From assembly GCA_033675545.1 (NCBI GenBank), contig JAWDGP010003778.1:43501-107500 (forward strand): a stretch of 64,000 nt of DNA, in the 5' to 3' direction. Both the position numbers and the translations under genes were made by a program. Of the stretch, positions 32,146-55,991 are shown in pieces (within the stretch, counting starts at the first letter, position 1; every line of letters begins with the position of its first letter). Under the pieces are notes generated by a model. It was given only the letters and a program-made list of their open reading frames with translations. It made no database searches and was not told where the DNA came from. The stretch is from Elysia crispata (Eukaryota > Mollusca > Gastropoda > Plakobranchidae).

Positions 32146-32560
32146 TCTATACTGTTCCGAGCTAGGTTGACTCGTGTTTCTTGTGGCACAGGCCTCAGTC
32201 TGCCCTGATTGTGGTCCACTGGTCACTGGCGGAGCGGTTTATATTGGACCAGCGACCCTCGACAATGACCCTATGCTGCGATCTGGGTTATATTTAGATC
32301 AATCTTGTGAGGGCAGAAAGGTCAAAGTTGGCCACAAAGTTCAGCACGGTACCGATACAACCGTTCCTCAAGATATATGTATCTCAAATCCAATGTATTT
32401 CCCATTGTGAGCTCTTACTATGTTTTCTATTCACAGTATGGGCACGTCTTATCATAGATTCAAGCTAACCTGTCCGGTTAAGTACCGTCAGAACCGACGC
32501 AGTATCTGTGAGAAGTGTAACCGGTACCAGCATTAAGCAGTGTCCTTAATTCATGACCTC
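32146..32560 (+). other. Unassigned exon-like region
   Basis: A plus-strand frame after a possible acceptor (ttgtggcacag|gcctcag, about 32193) encodes about 70 residues with cysteines (ASVCPDCGPLVTGGAVYIGP ... LYLDQSCEGRK) to a stop at 32408. A second possible acceptor (ttctattcacag, about 32437) precedes a short frame ending KYRQNRRSICEKCNRYQH-stop at about 32535. Composition is protein-like, but no family is recognised and no complete splice model holds. Confidence 0.25.
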
Positions 32561-33119
32561 GACACTCAGAACGAGCTAAATCTTACATTAGGTCACTTAT
32601 GTTACCTTCTATTTTTGGGTGATGATGTAGTTAATTATTTTCTTGGCTTTTTACATTATGGCGAAGCTATTTCCTGTATTTCGGAACGAGCAATATAAGG
32701 CAACGAAGCGTTGGATCCTCAATCCTATTTCGCAACAGTTTATCGACTGTGGCGACGTAGTTGTTCCACTGCAACATGTAGTTATGTTTTTCAATACAAT
32801 CATGAAGTAGAAGGTCTAGATTAGCCTCCCCTGAATCCCCATCGTCCCTCGGTTTCAACAAATGATTTTGACATATTTTAAGCCTTATACCGCAGTCACC
32901 GACGCGAAATCGAACTATGTATAAAAATAACAGTAAGGATAGGAAGGAAAAAACAACAATGTTATAGGAAGTTATTTTGCCGAAAAGCCTATGATATATC
33001 ACTACTCCTTGACAGAGCTAAAAATAGGAAATATCCATTTTGAAGGAAGTTAGGAGTATTTCAAGCAGAAATTTCATCTTGAGACAAAATTTGATTAAAC
33101 ATACACTAACACACACATA

Positions 33120-33262
33120 TATTACAAAAACATATACCCATCTATCTGTCTATCTATCTATCTATCTGCCTACAGGTTATAATATATATATTATATAGAT
33201 GTAATCTATAATATATATGTAATATAATAATTTTCTTCCCCTTTTACTTTTTCCTTGTCTGC

Positions 33263-33349
<87 letters not shown>

Positions 33350-33437
33350 CCCCTTCTCTCTCTTTCTCTCTCTCCCCCTATCTCCGTCTCTCTCTCTCCC
33401 TCGCTCTCCCTCCATATCTCTCTCTCTCCCTCGCTCT

Positions 33438-33502
<65 letters not shown>

Positions 33503-33510
33503 CCCCCCCT
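33120..33510. repeat. CTAT, AT-rich palindromic and (CT)n tracts
   Basis: Short CTAT tract (33139-33170), an AT-rich inverted-repeat-like segment (33177-33230) and a CTGT/CT-rich block (33258-33510) of about 250 bases, ending in a C run. Confidence 0.95.
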
Positions 33511-33717
33511 CCCCTCAGCTTACTCTTTCCCTCTCTCTATTGCGTATTGTACACCCCTTTCTCTTTTTTCCCGTTTTCCATTTCCATTCGTACATTTGCT
33601 CATCTCTTGTTCTCCTCTCATCCTCACTCTCCCTCTATCTCTCGACTAGTTTTGATGTCTAAGAAAGGAGCGAGATTAGATGTTATCTGAAATAAATTTA
33701 CTCTGATTGAAACCCCC

Positions 33718-33718
<1 letters not shown>

Positions 33719-33798
<80 letters not shown>

Positions 33799-33820
33799 AC
33801 ACACACACACACACACGCAC
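33719..33820. repeat. (CT)n plus (CA)n microsatellite
   Basis: About 75 bases of CT repeats followed by about 20 bases of CA repeats. Confidence 0.95.
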
Positions 33821-33972
33821 AGGGTTACATTTTTTCCTCTTCTATCTCTTGCATGATGATTGAAAATTCCCTGTTCCGCTCAGTAATTATCCTGTTAAAT
33901 TTGGCTTCTCCCAGCAGTAAACCTGGCAAGCGGCAGCGGTTGCAGCTGACAAAGTTTGTTGTTGAGGACGCT

Positions 33973-33983
33973 AACATGGCGGC
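33973..33983 (+). promoter_or_regulatory. Candidate YY1-type initiator element
   Basis: AACATGGCGGC matches the known YY1 motif (AANATGGCGGC) often found just downstream of transcription starts. It sits in a locally GC-richer segment about 780 bases upstream of the first coding exon at 34761 and in the same orientation. The linkage to that gene is inference. Confidence 0.35.
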
Positions 33984-34760
33984 AATAGATGGACGAGCTT
34001 CTAATTCTATGAGCTAACTGTGATTAACAATTATTTGTGTACGTGTTTTAAACGAAAAAAACAAAACAAACAGGGATATGGATTTATAAAGATAGTTCAT
34101 TACCTTCACTCATCATCACTTAGAATGAAATATATTCCTCAGATAAAATTAGATCTACACTCAAAATCTAGTTTCCATTTCTTTTAAGCTTTACCATCAA
34201 AATCTTAGGTTCTAGAAACCTAGATTCTATTTGTATATAATTTAATTCTTGTTTGTTTGCATTTTTAGTATAGATGTATACATAATTTATCTATGTACGT
34301 CATGAAGGATCATTTTGGCAAATCTGAGACCTATATGCTGCAATTATCTGTCATCTGTATCTCCGTGATTGATACACCTTTATAATTGTTTTTGGTTGTT
34401 TTGGGTTTTTCTTTTTTTTTTTTTTTAATCTAAATTTTATTTCAGCCTTCAGGAATTATCCAAATAGATGATCCCCTATTTGTGTATAGAATTGAAAGCA
34501 GCTTGACGGAGACACATTTTTTCTTGTTATTGTTTGTAATTACTATTTTTTTAGTTCAGATTAAAAATTGCATCTCTTTTAAAATAATGGTTTGTTCTTC
34601 ATTGTTTATTTTGAATCAGATGCGGTGTTGCTTTTTTTCCTTTTATGATTACATTTTTCCTCAGGTCCTGATTACCAAATGATCTTCCTAGGAGTAATAA
34701 TCTGCTGAAGTTTGCAACATTTATGTGAAATATTGAAGTCGAGGAATATTTTTAAAGAAA

Positions 34761-43169
<8,409 letters not shown>

Positions 43170-45969
43170 CAACTACTTATCATCTCATCATTAGTCAAGG
43201 AATCATTGTGCCTGCAATAGAGCATTTATATTTTTCATGTTCAGATAGGATATACTCCTGCATTGATGACCTTCTGGAACCTTATGTTATTTGATTTTTC
43301 ATTTAGAGGAGGTGTTGGCAATTTCTTGCATAATTAGTTTGTTTGTGGTTTGTTTGTTTTTTTTTTGTAAGGTGGTGAGGGTGATATTTGTTATACTTTG
43401 TTACATGTTGGGCTGTTGATATTGATTGCTAATCTTTGTGATAAACCTGTTATATTTCTATTTTACTTACTCATGTGCATTACTATTTGATTGTTTTTGA
43501 ATTAATTCTAATTGCTTTAAAAAGCAAATATGTTACTATAATCTCGTTTGTATATTTCCTCTCTCTCTCATTTAGATGAATGTTCTCATACAATCTCCAT
43601 TTTACCTTTATCTCCAACACTCTTCAATTTCTTTTGCATAGATATTGAGACTTGCAAAGACAAACTTTTAACTTCATGTTCCAACTGAGTATTACTAATT
43701 GAATGCTGAAGATATATTTCCAAGTACATGATGTTCGGTTAAGGATCTCATGGCAATGATTCAGCTGCAAGTTATTTATTACACTTTCCTTCGGAAAAGT
43801 TATGCATTAAGATAAGGAATGGTAATTTTAATCAGCATCTGATAACTTTTATTTGCTTTATTTTAATTACTCACTTTGGTCTTGTTGCTAGATTTTCCCT
43901 TTGATTCATTTAGGCTGCATTAGTTATACATTGTACTCAATTTAAGAGTTCTGATCAAAGTTCTATAGTTTGCTGAGAGGTTGTTTAAAAGTTTGAGACA
44001 AATAATACTACTGCTATTTAAAATATTTTTTCATTGTATGATTATCAAATCAAATGATCAACATGTCTGAATTATAGAAATTCATTAACAGTAAAGAATA
44101 GAAAGGATTGAGTAAATCAATTGTGATCTCTGAAGGTAGGGTTCGGCTCCTCTTCCACAATCGCTAAGCATATACATGTAGTTTGTTTGAAAGATGTCAT
44201 GGTAATGCAACATAGCTAGAATTAGAGGCTGCCTACAGGTTTACAAATGGGTTGCCTGTATTTGTGTTTGTGTAATGATGTGTCATTATTTCAACTTGCT
44301 GCACAACTTTTTGAACAAATCAGTACTGATGAATAAACATACTCTAGTGTGAGAAAATTAGTGATACTAATTGCTGGTGGAGGATTATGATATTCTTGAC
44401 TTTCATTACCTTTTTATTAAAACAAACTATTCTTGGAAATGCCTCAATCAATCTTAACTCTCTAAGATGAAGCAATGGCATTTTGAGGTTGATTAAATCA
44501 CACTTAATAATGAGCAGCTGAAGTCTGGATCACAAAAAGTAGAATGGGCATATATGCTTAAACTAAAGAGTTAATCTTTGTTGATCAATGCTAATACTAG
44601 GCTTTGTTACTGCAATGTTGAATTGCAAAATTAAAAATTTTGCCCAACCACTTCTGTTCAGCAGAATATTGGTAAGCGAGAAAATTTAAGATAGTACTCA
44701 GCTTTGTGTCAGCTAAATGAACAGGAGTTGATAGTTCCAAATAGATGATCAGAAAAAAAAATGTTTTGTTGCACTCTAAATTCTTATATAAAGCTTAATC
44801 TTAAAGTTCTGTATTTTATAATGATCTGATACTCTTCCATCAGAAACCTAGTGGTTGGGCTTTAGTTTGTTAATTCCGGGTTTTAGAAGTGGCTTTTTGT
44901 TCTTTCTAACGACACTTGACATGATTTCTTCTCATACTGTTCAGATCTGACATACATCAACATCAGCTGATAGTTTCAAGCCTTTGATAGCCAGATCATT
45001 AACTCTTCAAGCCAGAGCCATAGCAGTGCATTGCCCAAAAATTTCTGTAAATTATGGAGAGCAACCAGACCGTGCAATCAGTGCATTTCAGTTAACAAAT
45101 CTGATTATTATTAACCAGGTATAATACTTGTGCAAAAGATTGTCAGAGGGATTTTCTTTGCTTCCGCTTTCGATTTAATACCAGTTTGTCTCAAAAAGGA
45201 ATGTATATTTGAGATAATCAACCTGTAAACATCAACAGTTTGTTCAGTTTTCCAATATCTTCCATCCAAATGTAGAATTGAGGTCTGGTCCAAATGAGTT
45301 AATTTATATAGAAATAAGCTCTTCTGATTATGAACTTTAAATGAATTGAAGGGATGCTCTAATCAGTTTAAATTAAGCAAAGATTTAACCTTTGTATTTT
45401 TAGATTACATGTATCTTACAATGTTGATTTGAAGATACTTAATCTATTAAGTTTGTTTTAAATGGCAAATATTTCTTTTATAAAACTTTTATAATCTGAA
45501 ACTATTAATAAAATATGATGAAGCCAAAATTAAGGCTTGATCGTTAATTGCAAATCAACATTCATGTTGTATTTGTGTTTTGTTTTGTTGGTTTTTTTTT
45601 TATTTTGTCTCACGTACATGTTCAATGTTTGCAAGTCCAATGATTAGAACAAATGCATTTTTCTTAGATTCCCATTATTCAAAATTGTACGTAGTTATCA
45701 AAATCCCCTGAGGGGATGTCAGATTTTGACTCTTTAGAAATTAGATAAGGAGTTTCTCGTCCAAAAAATGCTTCTTTTTTTTATTGTGACGTATATACAA
45801 AAACCAAAAAGATTGAATCTAGCCAATGAATATTCTTATAAAGACAGAGAAGTCTGCTTCATTCAAAATTTTGTCTGCAGTTTTTGGGCAGCAAAAATAA
45901 TTTAATTTTCTTTATGAAATAGCGGCAAGTCTCATGAATTTCAGATTTTACTCTTTTTTTTTTTTTAAT
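43170..45969. other. Probable long 3' UTR and flank of the 267-residue protein gene
   Basis: AT-rich, repeat-poor DNA following the stop at 43167-43169, with many T-rich segments. The first clear AATAAA on the plus strand is at about 44332, and others occur near 45507. No ORF of interest was seen. Its low microsatellite content fits mature-transcript sequence, but the extent is inferred. Confidence 0.4.
44332..44337 (+). terminator. Candidate polyadenylation signal
   Basis: AATAAA on the plus strand about 1.16 kb after the stop codon at 43169; first clear match in that 3' flank. Confidence 0.35.
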
Positions 45970-45975
45970 AATCAG

Positions 45976-46370
45976 GCCTGGACAATTTCAATAAAGTTAC
46001 AAAAGAAACTGGAGCAAGAGAAATGAGGTTCTTTTGGAGAATGTTACAAATTTCATGGACTGCAAAGAAATCAAACGGAACAGTGTTATGAGGAGCCAAC
46101 AAAACAAGAATAGAAATAGAAATAGTGTACAATCTTTTTTGGCGATGTAATGAGAAGAGAGAAACTCGAACATCTTGTGACAACTGAAATGATCGAAGGA
46201 AAACACAGCAAGGGAAAATAGCATGAAAAGATGTTGGATGGACCAACAAAGTGGCTCAAAACAGGACGAATGACAGAAGCACTAAAAGCAGCGAGGGAGG
46301 GAGATCGTGGAAGGTCATGATCGCCTACGATAGAGATCATGACACCAGATTGATCGAATCAGGGGCAACA
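45976..46370 (+). mobile_element. Decayed LINE reverse-transcriptase C-terminal fragment
   Basis: Split over frames, the sequence gives MRFFWRMLQISWTAKKSNG, KREKLEHLVTTEMIEGKHSK, KMLDGPTKWLKTGRMTEALK and RSWKVMIAYDRDHDT. This is the familiar C-terminal segment of LINE endonuclease/reverse transcriptases (R-R-M-L-x-I-S-W-T, then M-I-E-G-K-x-x-x-G-x-x, then W-K-V-M-I-A). It has several frameshifts and stops, so it is a dead 5'-truncated insert. It differs in sequence from the fragment at 21901 and probably represents another LINE lineage. Confidence 0.75.
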
Positions 46371-46379
46371 TCGTAACAA

Positions 46380-47699
46380 GATATTTCAAAATAACAAATT
46401 TTATAACATTTTTCACTTGCCCTTCACATCTATAATTATAATTGAAATAAATGTAATTTTTAATTGAGTGTTGCAATTTGTGTAAGCCGAATTTAGCCCA
46501 AAATGTCTCGAAGTAAAAGATCGAATCCTCTTTTAAGCCTAACTAACCATTTGAAAATGAAAGGAAGTCTTTTGCCAATAAAAATCAACAACTCTATGTA
46601 GCCAGCTGATTACTAATCAATTAAAAGATTTAGGCCTGTATGTTATATATGCATACCATAGGCTTACTCTAAGGTAGTGACGAAATAAAGACTGCTCTCT
46701 GTTGTATGGCCTCTAATACATTTATAAGCCTTTCTTAATTAATTTTTTACATTTTTGATTTTTTTTTTCAAGCCTTAGTCTCTCAGACAAAGCAGGTGAT
46801 AAAGCAGAGAAGCGGAGGTAAGGGGAGACCATCACCATAAGACCACTAATATCCTTTTAAAAGCTTGTAGTAACCTCTCTTTTACATTAAGGAATCGCAG
46901 CTTCTCCAGCTTACCTGAATGCATCCATTCAGACAGCATTGGGAATTTTCTATATATTTTCATATATATCATAACCTCACATTCCTTAGCTAGTCTCAGT
47001 GTGTACAGCACAGGAATGGAACAGTTAATATATTTTTAGCCCAAGAAGCATATACAGCGCAATGTCGTTTTAAAATAAGTAAATCACATAACTGTGTGAG
47101 GCTCCCGTCTGACATGGCGTGCGTCCGGTCACCTGATCTGATTGACTGGTTTAGATTTGAACGCGGAACTTGCTAGTATATGGATTCCATCATGTTATAT
47201 TGTACTTTGTATGGTTACTGAAAAAGTATCTACGAGGCAGGTTGTGTATAACGGGAGTGAACTCTTGGTATAAGTCAGCTACCCATCTGTGCACGTGGAG
47301 TTTGCGTTACTGCCTCCCTTGTGAGTCATCGTCTCCTGAGTACCACGTCACTTTCGTTTAAAAAGGTCGCAAGGCATTGCTAAGAAAGAGGCCCCAGGTT
47401 CTAGATCATCAGATGTCATTCTTTCCCCCGTCATCGCAAGGCCCGCTTGAGTCAGACAGCTATAAATACACGCACCATCAATGTACCTGTACTGTAATCA
47501 TGGTTTTTTTCTGTCACTGGTTAAGTCAGGCCTGGCGTGATTAATTAAGCACAGTTACAGAGCCGTTTTGCACCTTCCGAGTCACGACTTGTCGAATCAC
47601 GTGCGCCGTTGGCGGTGGACTGGGAAATCTATACTCAAACTCTGCCGGGTACAGGTGGTATTTAGCGATCCGCCTGGTGCTTCCGGTATAAAAACTCGC
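46380..47699. other. Intergenic, one candidate micro-exon only
   Basis: AT-rich to 46760. A 45-base segment at 46773-46817 is flanked by a T-rich acceptor (ttttcaag) and a GTAAGG donor; it is discussed under findings. The remainder is unique, with a more GC-balanced stretch at 47100-47700, and shows no coding signal I can support. Confidence 0.35.
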
Positions 47700-47770
47700 T
47701 CCGTCATTTAGTTCATTCGATAGAGCATCCGCCAGACAAATGAGACGTTAGAGGTTCGAGTCCGATCTGT
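47700..47770 (+). mobile_element. tRNA-derived SINE head
   Basis: A-box-like ttagttcattcgatagagc and B-box ggttcgagtcc are spaced about 45 bases apart as in RNA polymerase III promoters. The T-arm stem does not pair and no acceptor stem is formed, so this is a SINE head and not a functional tRNA gene. Confidence 0.55.
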
Positions 47771-48356
47771 AACACATTCCCCCACCGTGTGGATCTCAAA
47801 CCCTCGAGAGATGCTTCTTCCAGCGAGCTCTTCCCTCAGCTCCCAGCGTTCCCCTGTCACTGATCTAGTGCCAGTCAGACACTATGTTAACATTGTGTCA
47901 TTGATACCTGCACGAGATGTACCCGTTTTGTAGCTTGTGAGACAAGTGACTTACAGTTGTCTCTTTGTCTTTCTTTCCAGCAGCGAGTAACCGCGTGAAA
48001 TCGACATGGTCACCACTATAGCTAAACACATGTAGCAATTCAGAAAGTCAACTCCCAATCAGTGTCTGCTTGTCACACATGTACTTACTACATGTATCGC
48101 TCTTTCCTTAAGACAGTATGAAATCATTCTCTAGCACCATGCAAGCTCTGGTGGCAAGAGTGTTTCTATACTGCTTTCAGCTATATACTATAGGATATAC
48201 AAGAAGCGCCATCTTATTTCAAACCTCGTCCCTTGTTGGTCTGATTTATCCTACCTGCTCTGGTGACTCACCTTTTTAAATCACAACAATAGTGGCGCCA
48301 CCTATAATCAGACGAAATATAATAATATAATTCATTCGCCATGGATGATGTATCTC

Positions 48357-48425
48357 GGACACTCGACAATAATTCTCTGCAGATCTTGGGAGTCAGAGCT
48401 CTAACCACACAGCCAGTTATGCTCC
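48357..48425 (-). mobile_element. tRNA-derived SINE head
   Basis: On the minus strand an A-box-like ctggctgtgtggttagagc is followed about 35 bases later by a B-box-like gtcgagtgtccg. It lacks a paired acceptor stem. A SINE remnant is the likeliest explanation. Confidence 0.5.
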
Positions 48426-49209
48426 TTGTTATTACACATAAATACATTATTACACATAAACATAACCACAAAGCACCTTTCCCCCCTTCGAGCCAATGAA
48501 GAGTTGCATAAAAAGAATGCTTAAGAGAAAGTGTGAAAAGTCTTGCGGTTGGAGAAAGCATTAAGCGAAAGCTTAACAGTAAGCTATTACTAGGATATAT
48601 CAAATCTTTATAAATAATTTCCCTTAATGTTGGTAAAGCTCTTTCGAGTTAGGGCTTTAAAATGTTTAATATTTGATCCATTCTTTCTCTCTCGTTTTTT
48701 TGTTTTTTTTTATTATTTATTTGTGATTCATTTCACTTCACTATATTTTCTGATGTCTCTTTTTGCATGGTTCTAGAATCAGAAGACAGGCCAATATGTT
48801 GGAGATTAACAGTGAGGCTAGAGTGAGAAAATAGATTAAAGTGCTACTGTATCATAACGACCAGCTGTTGGTTGATCATGAGCGCCACACAAATTTCATC
48901 ACGAGACAGTCAGTTGTCTGTGATTAACTCGCAGGCTTTGTTTCTAATCTGATCTCAGTTCAATATCAGCGCACTGTCAAGTCGGGCGAAGCTTTTCAAA
49001 TTGACGAGCCCAACTTTTGTTGTAGAATTCTAACTTCTCATCATCGAAATGTTCAACTTTTGATTGAAGGTTTACTATAACATACATGTAGTTGATTACC
49101 AACATTTCGACAAGATAATGTGACCTTTGACCCAGTCGAGAATTCCACACGAGTCTGAGCTTTATCTGTACATGATTGCAGAGCAACAGACTGCTTTACT
49201 AGAAACAGG
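48426..49209. other. Intergenic, no feature seen
   Basis: Unique AT-rich sequence; oligo-T at about 48695-48712. Confidence 0.4.
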
Positions 49210-49510
<301 letters not shown>

Positions 49511-50440
49511 ACTGGTACGTCATATTTCGGAGAAATTATTTAAAAAGCTTTCCTGGAATGTTCACGTTATGAGGCTTGAGAGAAGCACAGGTTGATCAGA
49601 AGAGGATGCCTGGTTGTGTCCATCAAAGCCCGTAGTTCGGGCTGTATTTCTGTTGTTATGTTTGACATGATAACACTTAGAATGACTGACAAATGTGTGG
49701 TGCGCCTCTCATGATCCAAGTAAGTTCGCTTCTTATATTATCTTTACCTGGCGTGCAGGGAAGAAAATACAAGTAGGCCTACATTGTTATCATTTTAATT
49801 ATTTATGACGTTTGAAATTGACTTGATAATCAGACTGAATAACACTCCTTCTTGAGCTGGGGAAGGGGTGTGTGGGCTAATGCGTCACTTCTAGAAATAC
49901 GTGTGAATTGTCAATTGGGAACATGGATATAGTTCGTCCGCTACAACGCGATCTCAGATTATTCTAATAAGCATAGTTTAGCAAAAAAAATATGATTCAC
50001 GAAAGAATATTGTCTAGTGTGTCCATGTTTACTGCAACCCGTTACTGTACTGAGTATATTCTGCTGCTCACCCTCTCGACGATTAGTTCTCATGTCAGCA
50101 AAGTTTCGCAAGCTACAGGATATCGTTTTTAAGTGGTCTATGCATCAAACATCGCGCACTCGACGCCAGGAAAAAGTTTAAAGGGGGGGGGGGGGGTTAG
50201 AGATTAGAGAGTCATGCCCGCTTATAAGTTGATGTCAATAAACATGGCGCAATAGAATCTAAACTCTCCTATTTTTTTCCTTGCTGATTATTCAAAGGTC
50301 CGATGGAATGAATTTCCTGCACCGCCTTAAGTATTTTTTACTACGCCACTGGAAACGCTCAAGCCAAACTCCTGTTTTCGGCACAAAATATCTGTCATTA
50401 TCATATATTTACATTATTATTGTACATTATTGACACAGAC
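49511..50440. other. Intergenic, no feature seen
   Basis: Unique sequence with an oligo-G run (about 50185-50197); no gene supported. Confidence 0.4.
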
Positions 50441-50443
50441 GAA

Positions 50444-52089
<1,646 letters not shown>

Positions 52090-52136
<47 letters not shown>
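52090..52136. repeat. (AAT)n microsatellite
   Basis: About 15 AAT repeats. Confidence 0.93.
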
Positions 52137-52139
<3 letters not shown>

Positions 52140-55100
52140 GAAATAACAAACGAGTTTGATATGATGAAATGGCAAACAGTGCAGGATTTATTTCAGGTTT
52201 TAAAAAAAATGGCATTTTGGGAGGAATTCATAGCATCAGAAAGAGAAAGATAACTTAGATCATCCTATTTTTATTTGCATACAGAGTCTTCAATCACAAA
52301 CTGAATCTTTGTATCTGAGATTCAACAAAATTTGATAAAAAGAGGCTGAAAAATTAATATTATGGCTTTTTAAAAGGAAAGCCCAAGGCCTAAGTAACCA
52401 AATTCACATGTACACAATTGTGTTAGGATAATTCAATACACTTACAACTGTGTTCAGAGTTAAGTTTCAAACAAACAATTAAAGTAGAAATCAAAATTTC
52501 AGAACTGTGATGACAAATGACTTGTTATGTTGGAAATAAATTTGTATCTTTCGTTCTAAAAAAAAATGTTTGTGATTTTCGCATTGAAAAAAATAATTTT
52601 GTATTGTTGTCTACAACTTTAATAAATTCATAGATTCATTATTACATCTTTAAAAAATTAAATAAGGCAACAAAGACTTATATAGTATCTTACATTACAT
52701 TAATATATATTGCAGATACTTTTCAATGAAAAAAAAATCAACACTTTGCATAATTGATCACAACAAAATACCATAATCCTTTGATGAAAGCTAAGTTACA
52801 GATTTAGCAGATCAGGCACATGTATTGAGTTACTGAGATTTTAGCGAGATGCTTTTATTCTACCCTTCAACACAATAAAGACACCAATATATATCCAAAA
52901 ATTCAAAAGAATAAAGAGAGCTAAAGGGGTAGATTTATAATTATTGTACAATTGTATCTTTTTGCAAATTCTATGCCACATACCTTGGTTGCCCTGAATG
53001 CCTCAAACACATACCATGTACATAATTATTCTTCTGTCAGAATCACAGAAACAAGAATGAAGTCAGTTCATATACTTAACTACTAAATTAGGTAAAAAAA
53101 AAATCAAACATAAAGCTGTGAGAAGTGGACATTTGCTATTCCAGACTAAAAGTAAAACCTGTACTAAAGCAAATCAGCTTGGCGCTATCAACCTTTAGAA
53201 TCAAATCTTTGATATTATTACCATGCACTAGGAATATCAGACAACCTCAAATTCAATGTGCAGCAAAAAAGAAACAGACCCTTCAAGTTATGCTGGAATA
53301 ATATACAACATAGTGACACTTAATAGTCATCGCCAGTTTCTTCTTTACTTCGAAATTTTATCAACCAAAAATGTCCTTCTTTCATTCTAGATGTCAGTAT
53401 TTGTGATCAAAGGAAAGAGGAACTAGTTTAAACATGAGAAAAAAAAGATGTTATTTATTAATTTAGAGCTCAATTTTATAAACATGGTGTATATTTTTTT
53501 AATAAAATTTTCTCATTGATTTGTCTAGCTGTAAGCCCCTAAAAAGCTAAAATTTCGTGATTGGCTAAAAAGCTTTATTAATCAATGAATGCCTACCTCC
53601 AGCCTTACACCTTCCTTCTAGACGTTTGATGTACAAATATAAAGTCTGTGGCATCAAGACATAAAAATGCAGATTTTATCTGTATTAAACAAGTACTCTG
53701 TTTCAGTCTATGTAAACGTAAAAAAAAAAGTTTAGACACTTGGAAATATGCACCAGTATAATGAACATTAAAAAACATGCTTTACTTACATACCTACATA
53801 ATTACATGTTTACAAATTGAAAAAAATATCATGCGTACATAATTTACAAAAAATGTCAAAGAAAGGAAAGACTTGATATAGGTCTGCATTTATGTAATGT
53901 CAGCAACATTTACAATAAATCAAGGATAAGGTTGGTCTATGTACTGTACATATTATATCACATGCCTTTCTTAAGGATCTTACATAGCACAAGATAATTT
54001 TTTCAAAGCAATATATCAAGAGGCAAAAGGTTTGGTTATTATTTTTAAAGCCCAGTAACTTGACAAGGCTTTAACCTTTGTTCATCTAGGCATTAGCATA
54101 GCAAAGCCCATGACCTGGCGAACTTCTCATTTAGCTGAAAGGGAATGTCAGAGTTCCACAATAAACAGAGCCAAATTCCAGAGACCAAACATCGGCTTGT
54201 TTAAATGTTTAGTCATAGTAAAAAATGATGTACCTTGCAAAAAAGTTATAATTTACTTCCATTATTATTATCAAATAGAATAGACTTGAGGAGAATGAAA
54301 ATTGAGATTGATATCACAGCATTCTTGTTATTCATCCCACAAAATAAACAAGCTATAACAAAAAATGGCATAAAATATTGCTCACAATATGGGATATCAG
54401 CTAAATCTGTATGTTTTTACAGTCGAGCCCAGTTATTTTGAAGCCATTTGGGATTAAAAAAAGAAAAGGACTTCAAATTATCAGGGTGCATAGTTAGAAA
54501 AAGAATGTGGATGACAGATCAGGAATGTCATACTAGTGTGTGCGGGTGAGTCACATTGTCAGTCGGCCTAACCCATTTCCCTTTCCTTCTCTTAGCCTTA
54601 TTGCAGACTCTTGCCAGTAACCTAGATAGATGGAACACACACACACACACACACACAAGAATTGCTTACTGCACGGAGAATAGCACTACTTTCTCTGTTT
54701 TACAAGCCAGGAAAAGTGCTTTCAGAATTGAAATATCATGCCAAGATAGTTTTGAATTAACCAGATCCTTATTTCAAAATTCAAAGTAACCATTATTTTT
54801 TTTTTATAAAGCTTAAAGAGAGAAATATTCGATAAAATTAAACAACTTCAAAATATCCAAGAAATTGAACTATTCAGATTCGAATTATTTGGACTCGACT
54901 GTAATTTATCTAATTTTTAAAGATCTTTTAAACACTTAGGAGGTTATAAATTCCAGGAAAAGTGCTTAAAGGTGCACAAACTTCCAGGAATTCATAACTG
55001 CTTTTTTTAAACTACATAAAAGTGAGAGTTTAAAAGGATCTATAAAAAGATTTAGATTTTACATTACAAGCTAGCTATTATTTGGAAATGATACAAGTCC

Positions 55101-55991
55101 CAAATTATGAGGCCAGGAAGCATGACCTCATTTAAAATGTCACCCTACCCAAGCAATAGCATAATGACGGAGAACAAGAATATTTTACCAAAAAGTTTGC
55201 ACACTTTGAAATAATTGGTAATTATCACTCTAATCAATCAAATGCATTGGCGACTTATACAAATTGTATGTGGATGTGGGTATTATCTTTTTGTATATAA
55301 TTATTTACAAACATTTACACATTTTCAATTGTATGCAATGCAATACAAATCATACCATTTTATAGATGATCACATAAAAAATGTAATAAAAAAATGAGAA
55401 TTCAAAGGCTACATTAATTACAGATGCAATGAAAAAAAAAAGCCAACTCATTATAATAATAAGTTTTTCAAGAAGATGTAAAACAATATTATATTATATG
55501 GGAAACATAATGATTATTTAAAACACAGAGGCTCATGTAGAAATGCAAATAAAATGAGTTAAAATGGGTTGAAATAAATGTTAAAAAAAAAAAAAGAAAT
55601 AAAAGTCCTGAATGCTCCAAAAGTACATGGCTTGCAGTGGCGAAGCGAAAAATCACCAAGAATAAACCAAGCTTAGTTTGTCGAAACATACACAAGCTTC
55701 TAACTGTCAATTGAAGATTCAGGATCTAGTTGTGGACATAAATGTGCAATTTAAAAAAAGCTGAGAATACATATTTTTATATGAATTCACTTTAACATGT
55801 ATCAAATATTCTATGAGAACAAAGTTCAAGTTGACAATTGTCAATGACAAACAAGCAGCTTTAAGAATGAAATGCAAGATCAAAGATAGTTTCAAGAAGT
55901 TAACACAAGATGAATTATGTATATTTTAATTACAAATTTTGCAAATTATAAAAAAATGCTTGTACATTTAAAAGCTAAAAAAACTCATGGG
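52137..55991. other. Repeat-poor AT-rich 3' flank of the Ser/Pro-rich gene
   Basis: Nearly 4 kb of AT-rich sequence with only a short CA tract (54636-54657). It follows the stop codon of the gene at 57335-55992 on the minus strand and probably includes its 3' UTR. Minus-strand AATAAA candidates occur at about 53579-53574 and 53459-53454. No ORF is supported. Confidence 0.4.

Noticed and set aside
47700-47770. Functional tRNA gene
   Set aside because: A- and B-box motifs are present, but T-stem and acceptor stem do not pair; better explained as a SINE head.
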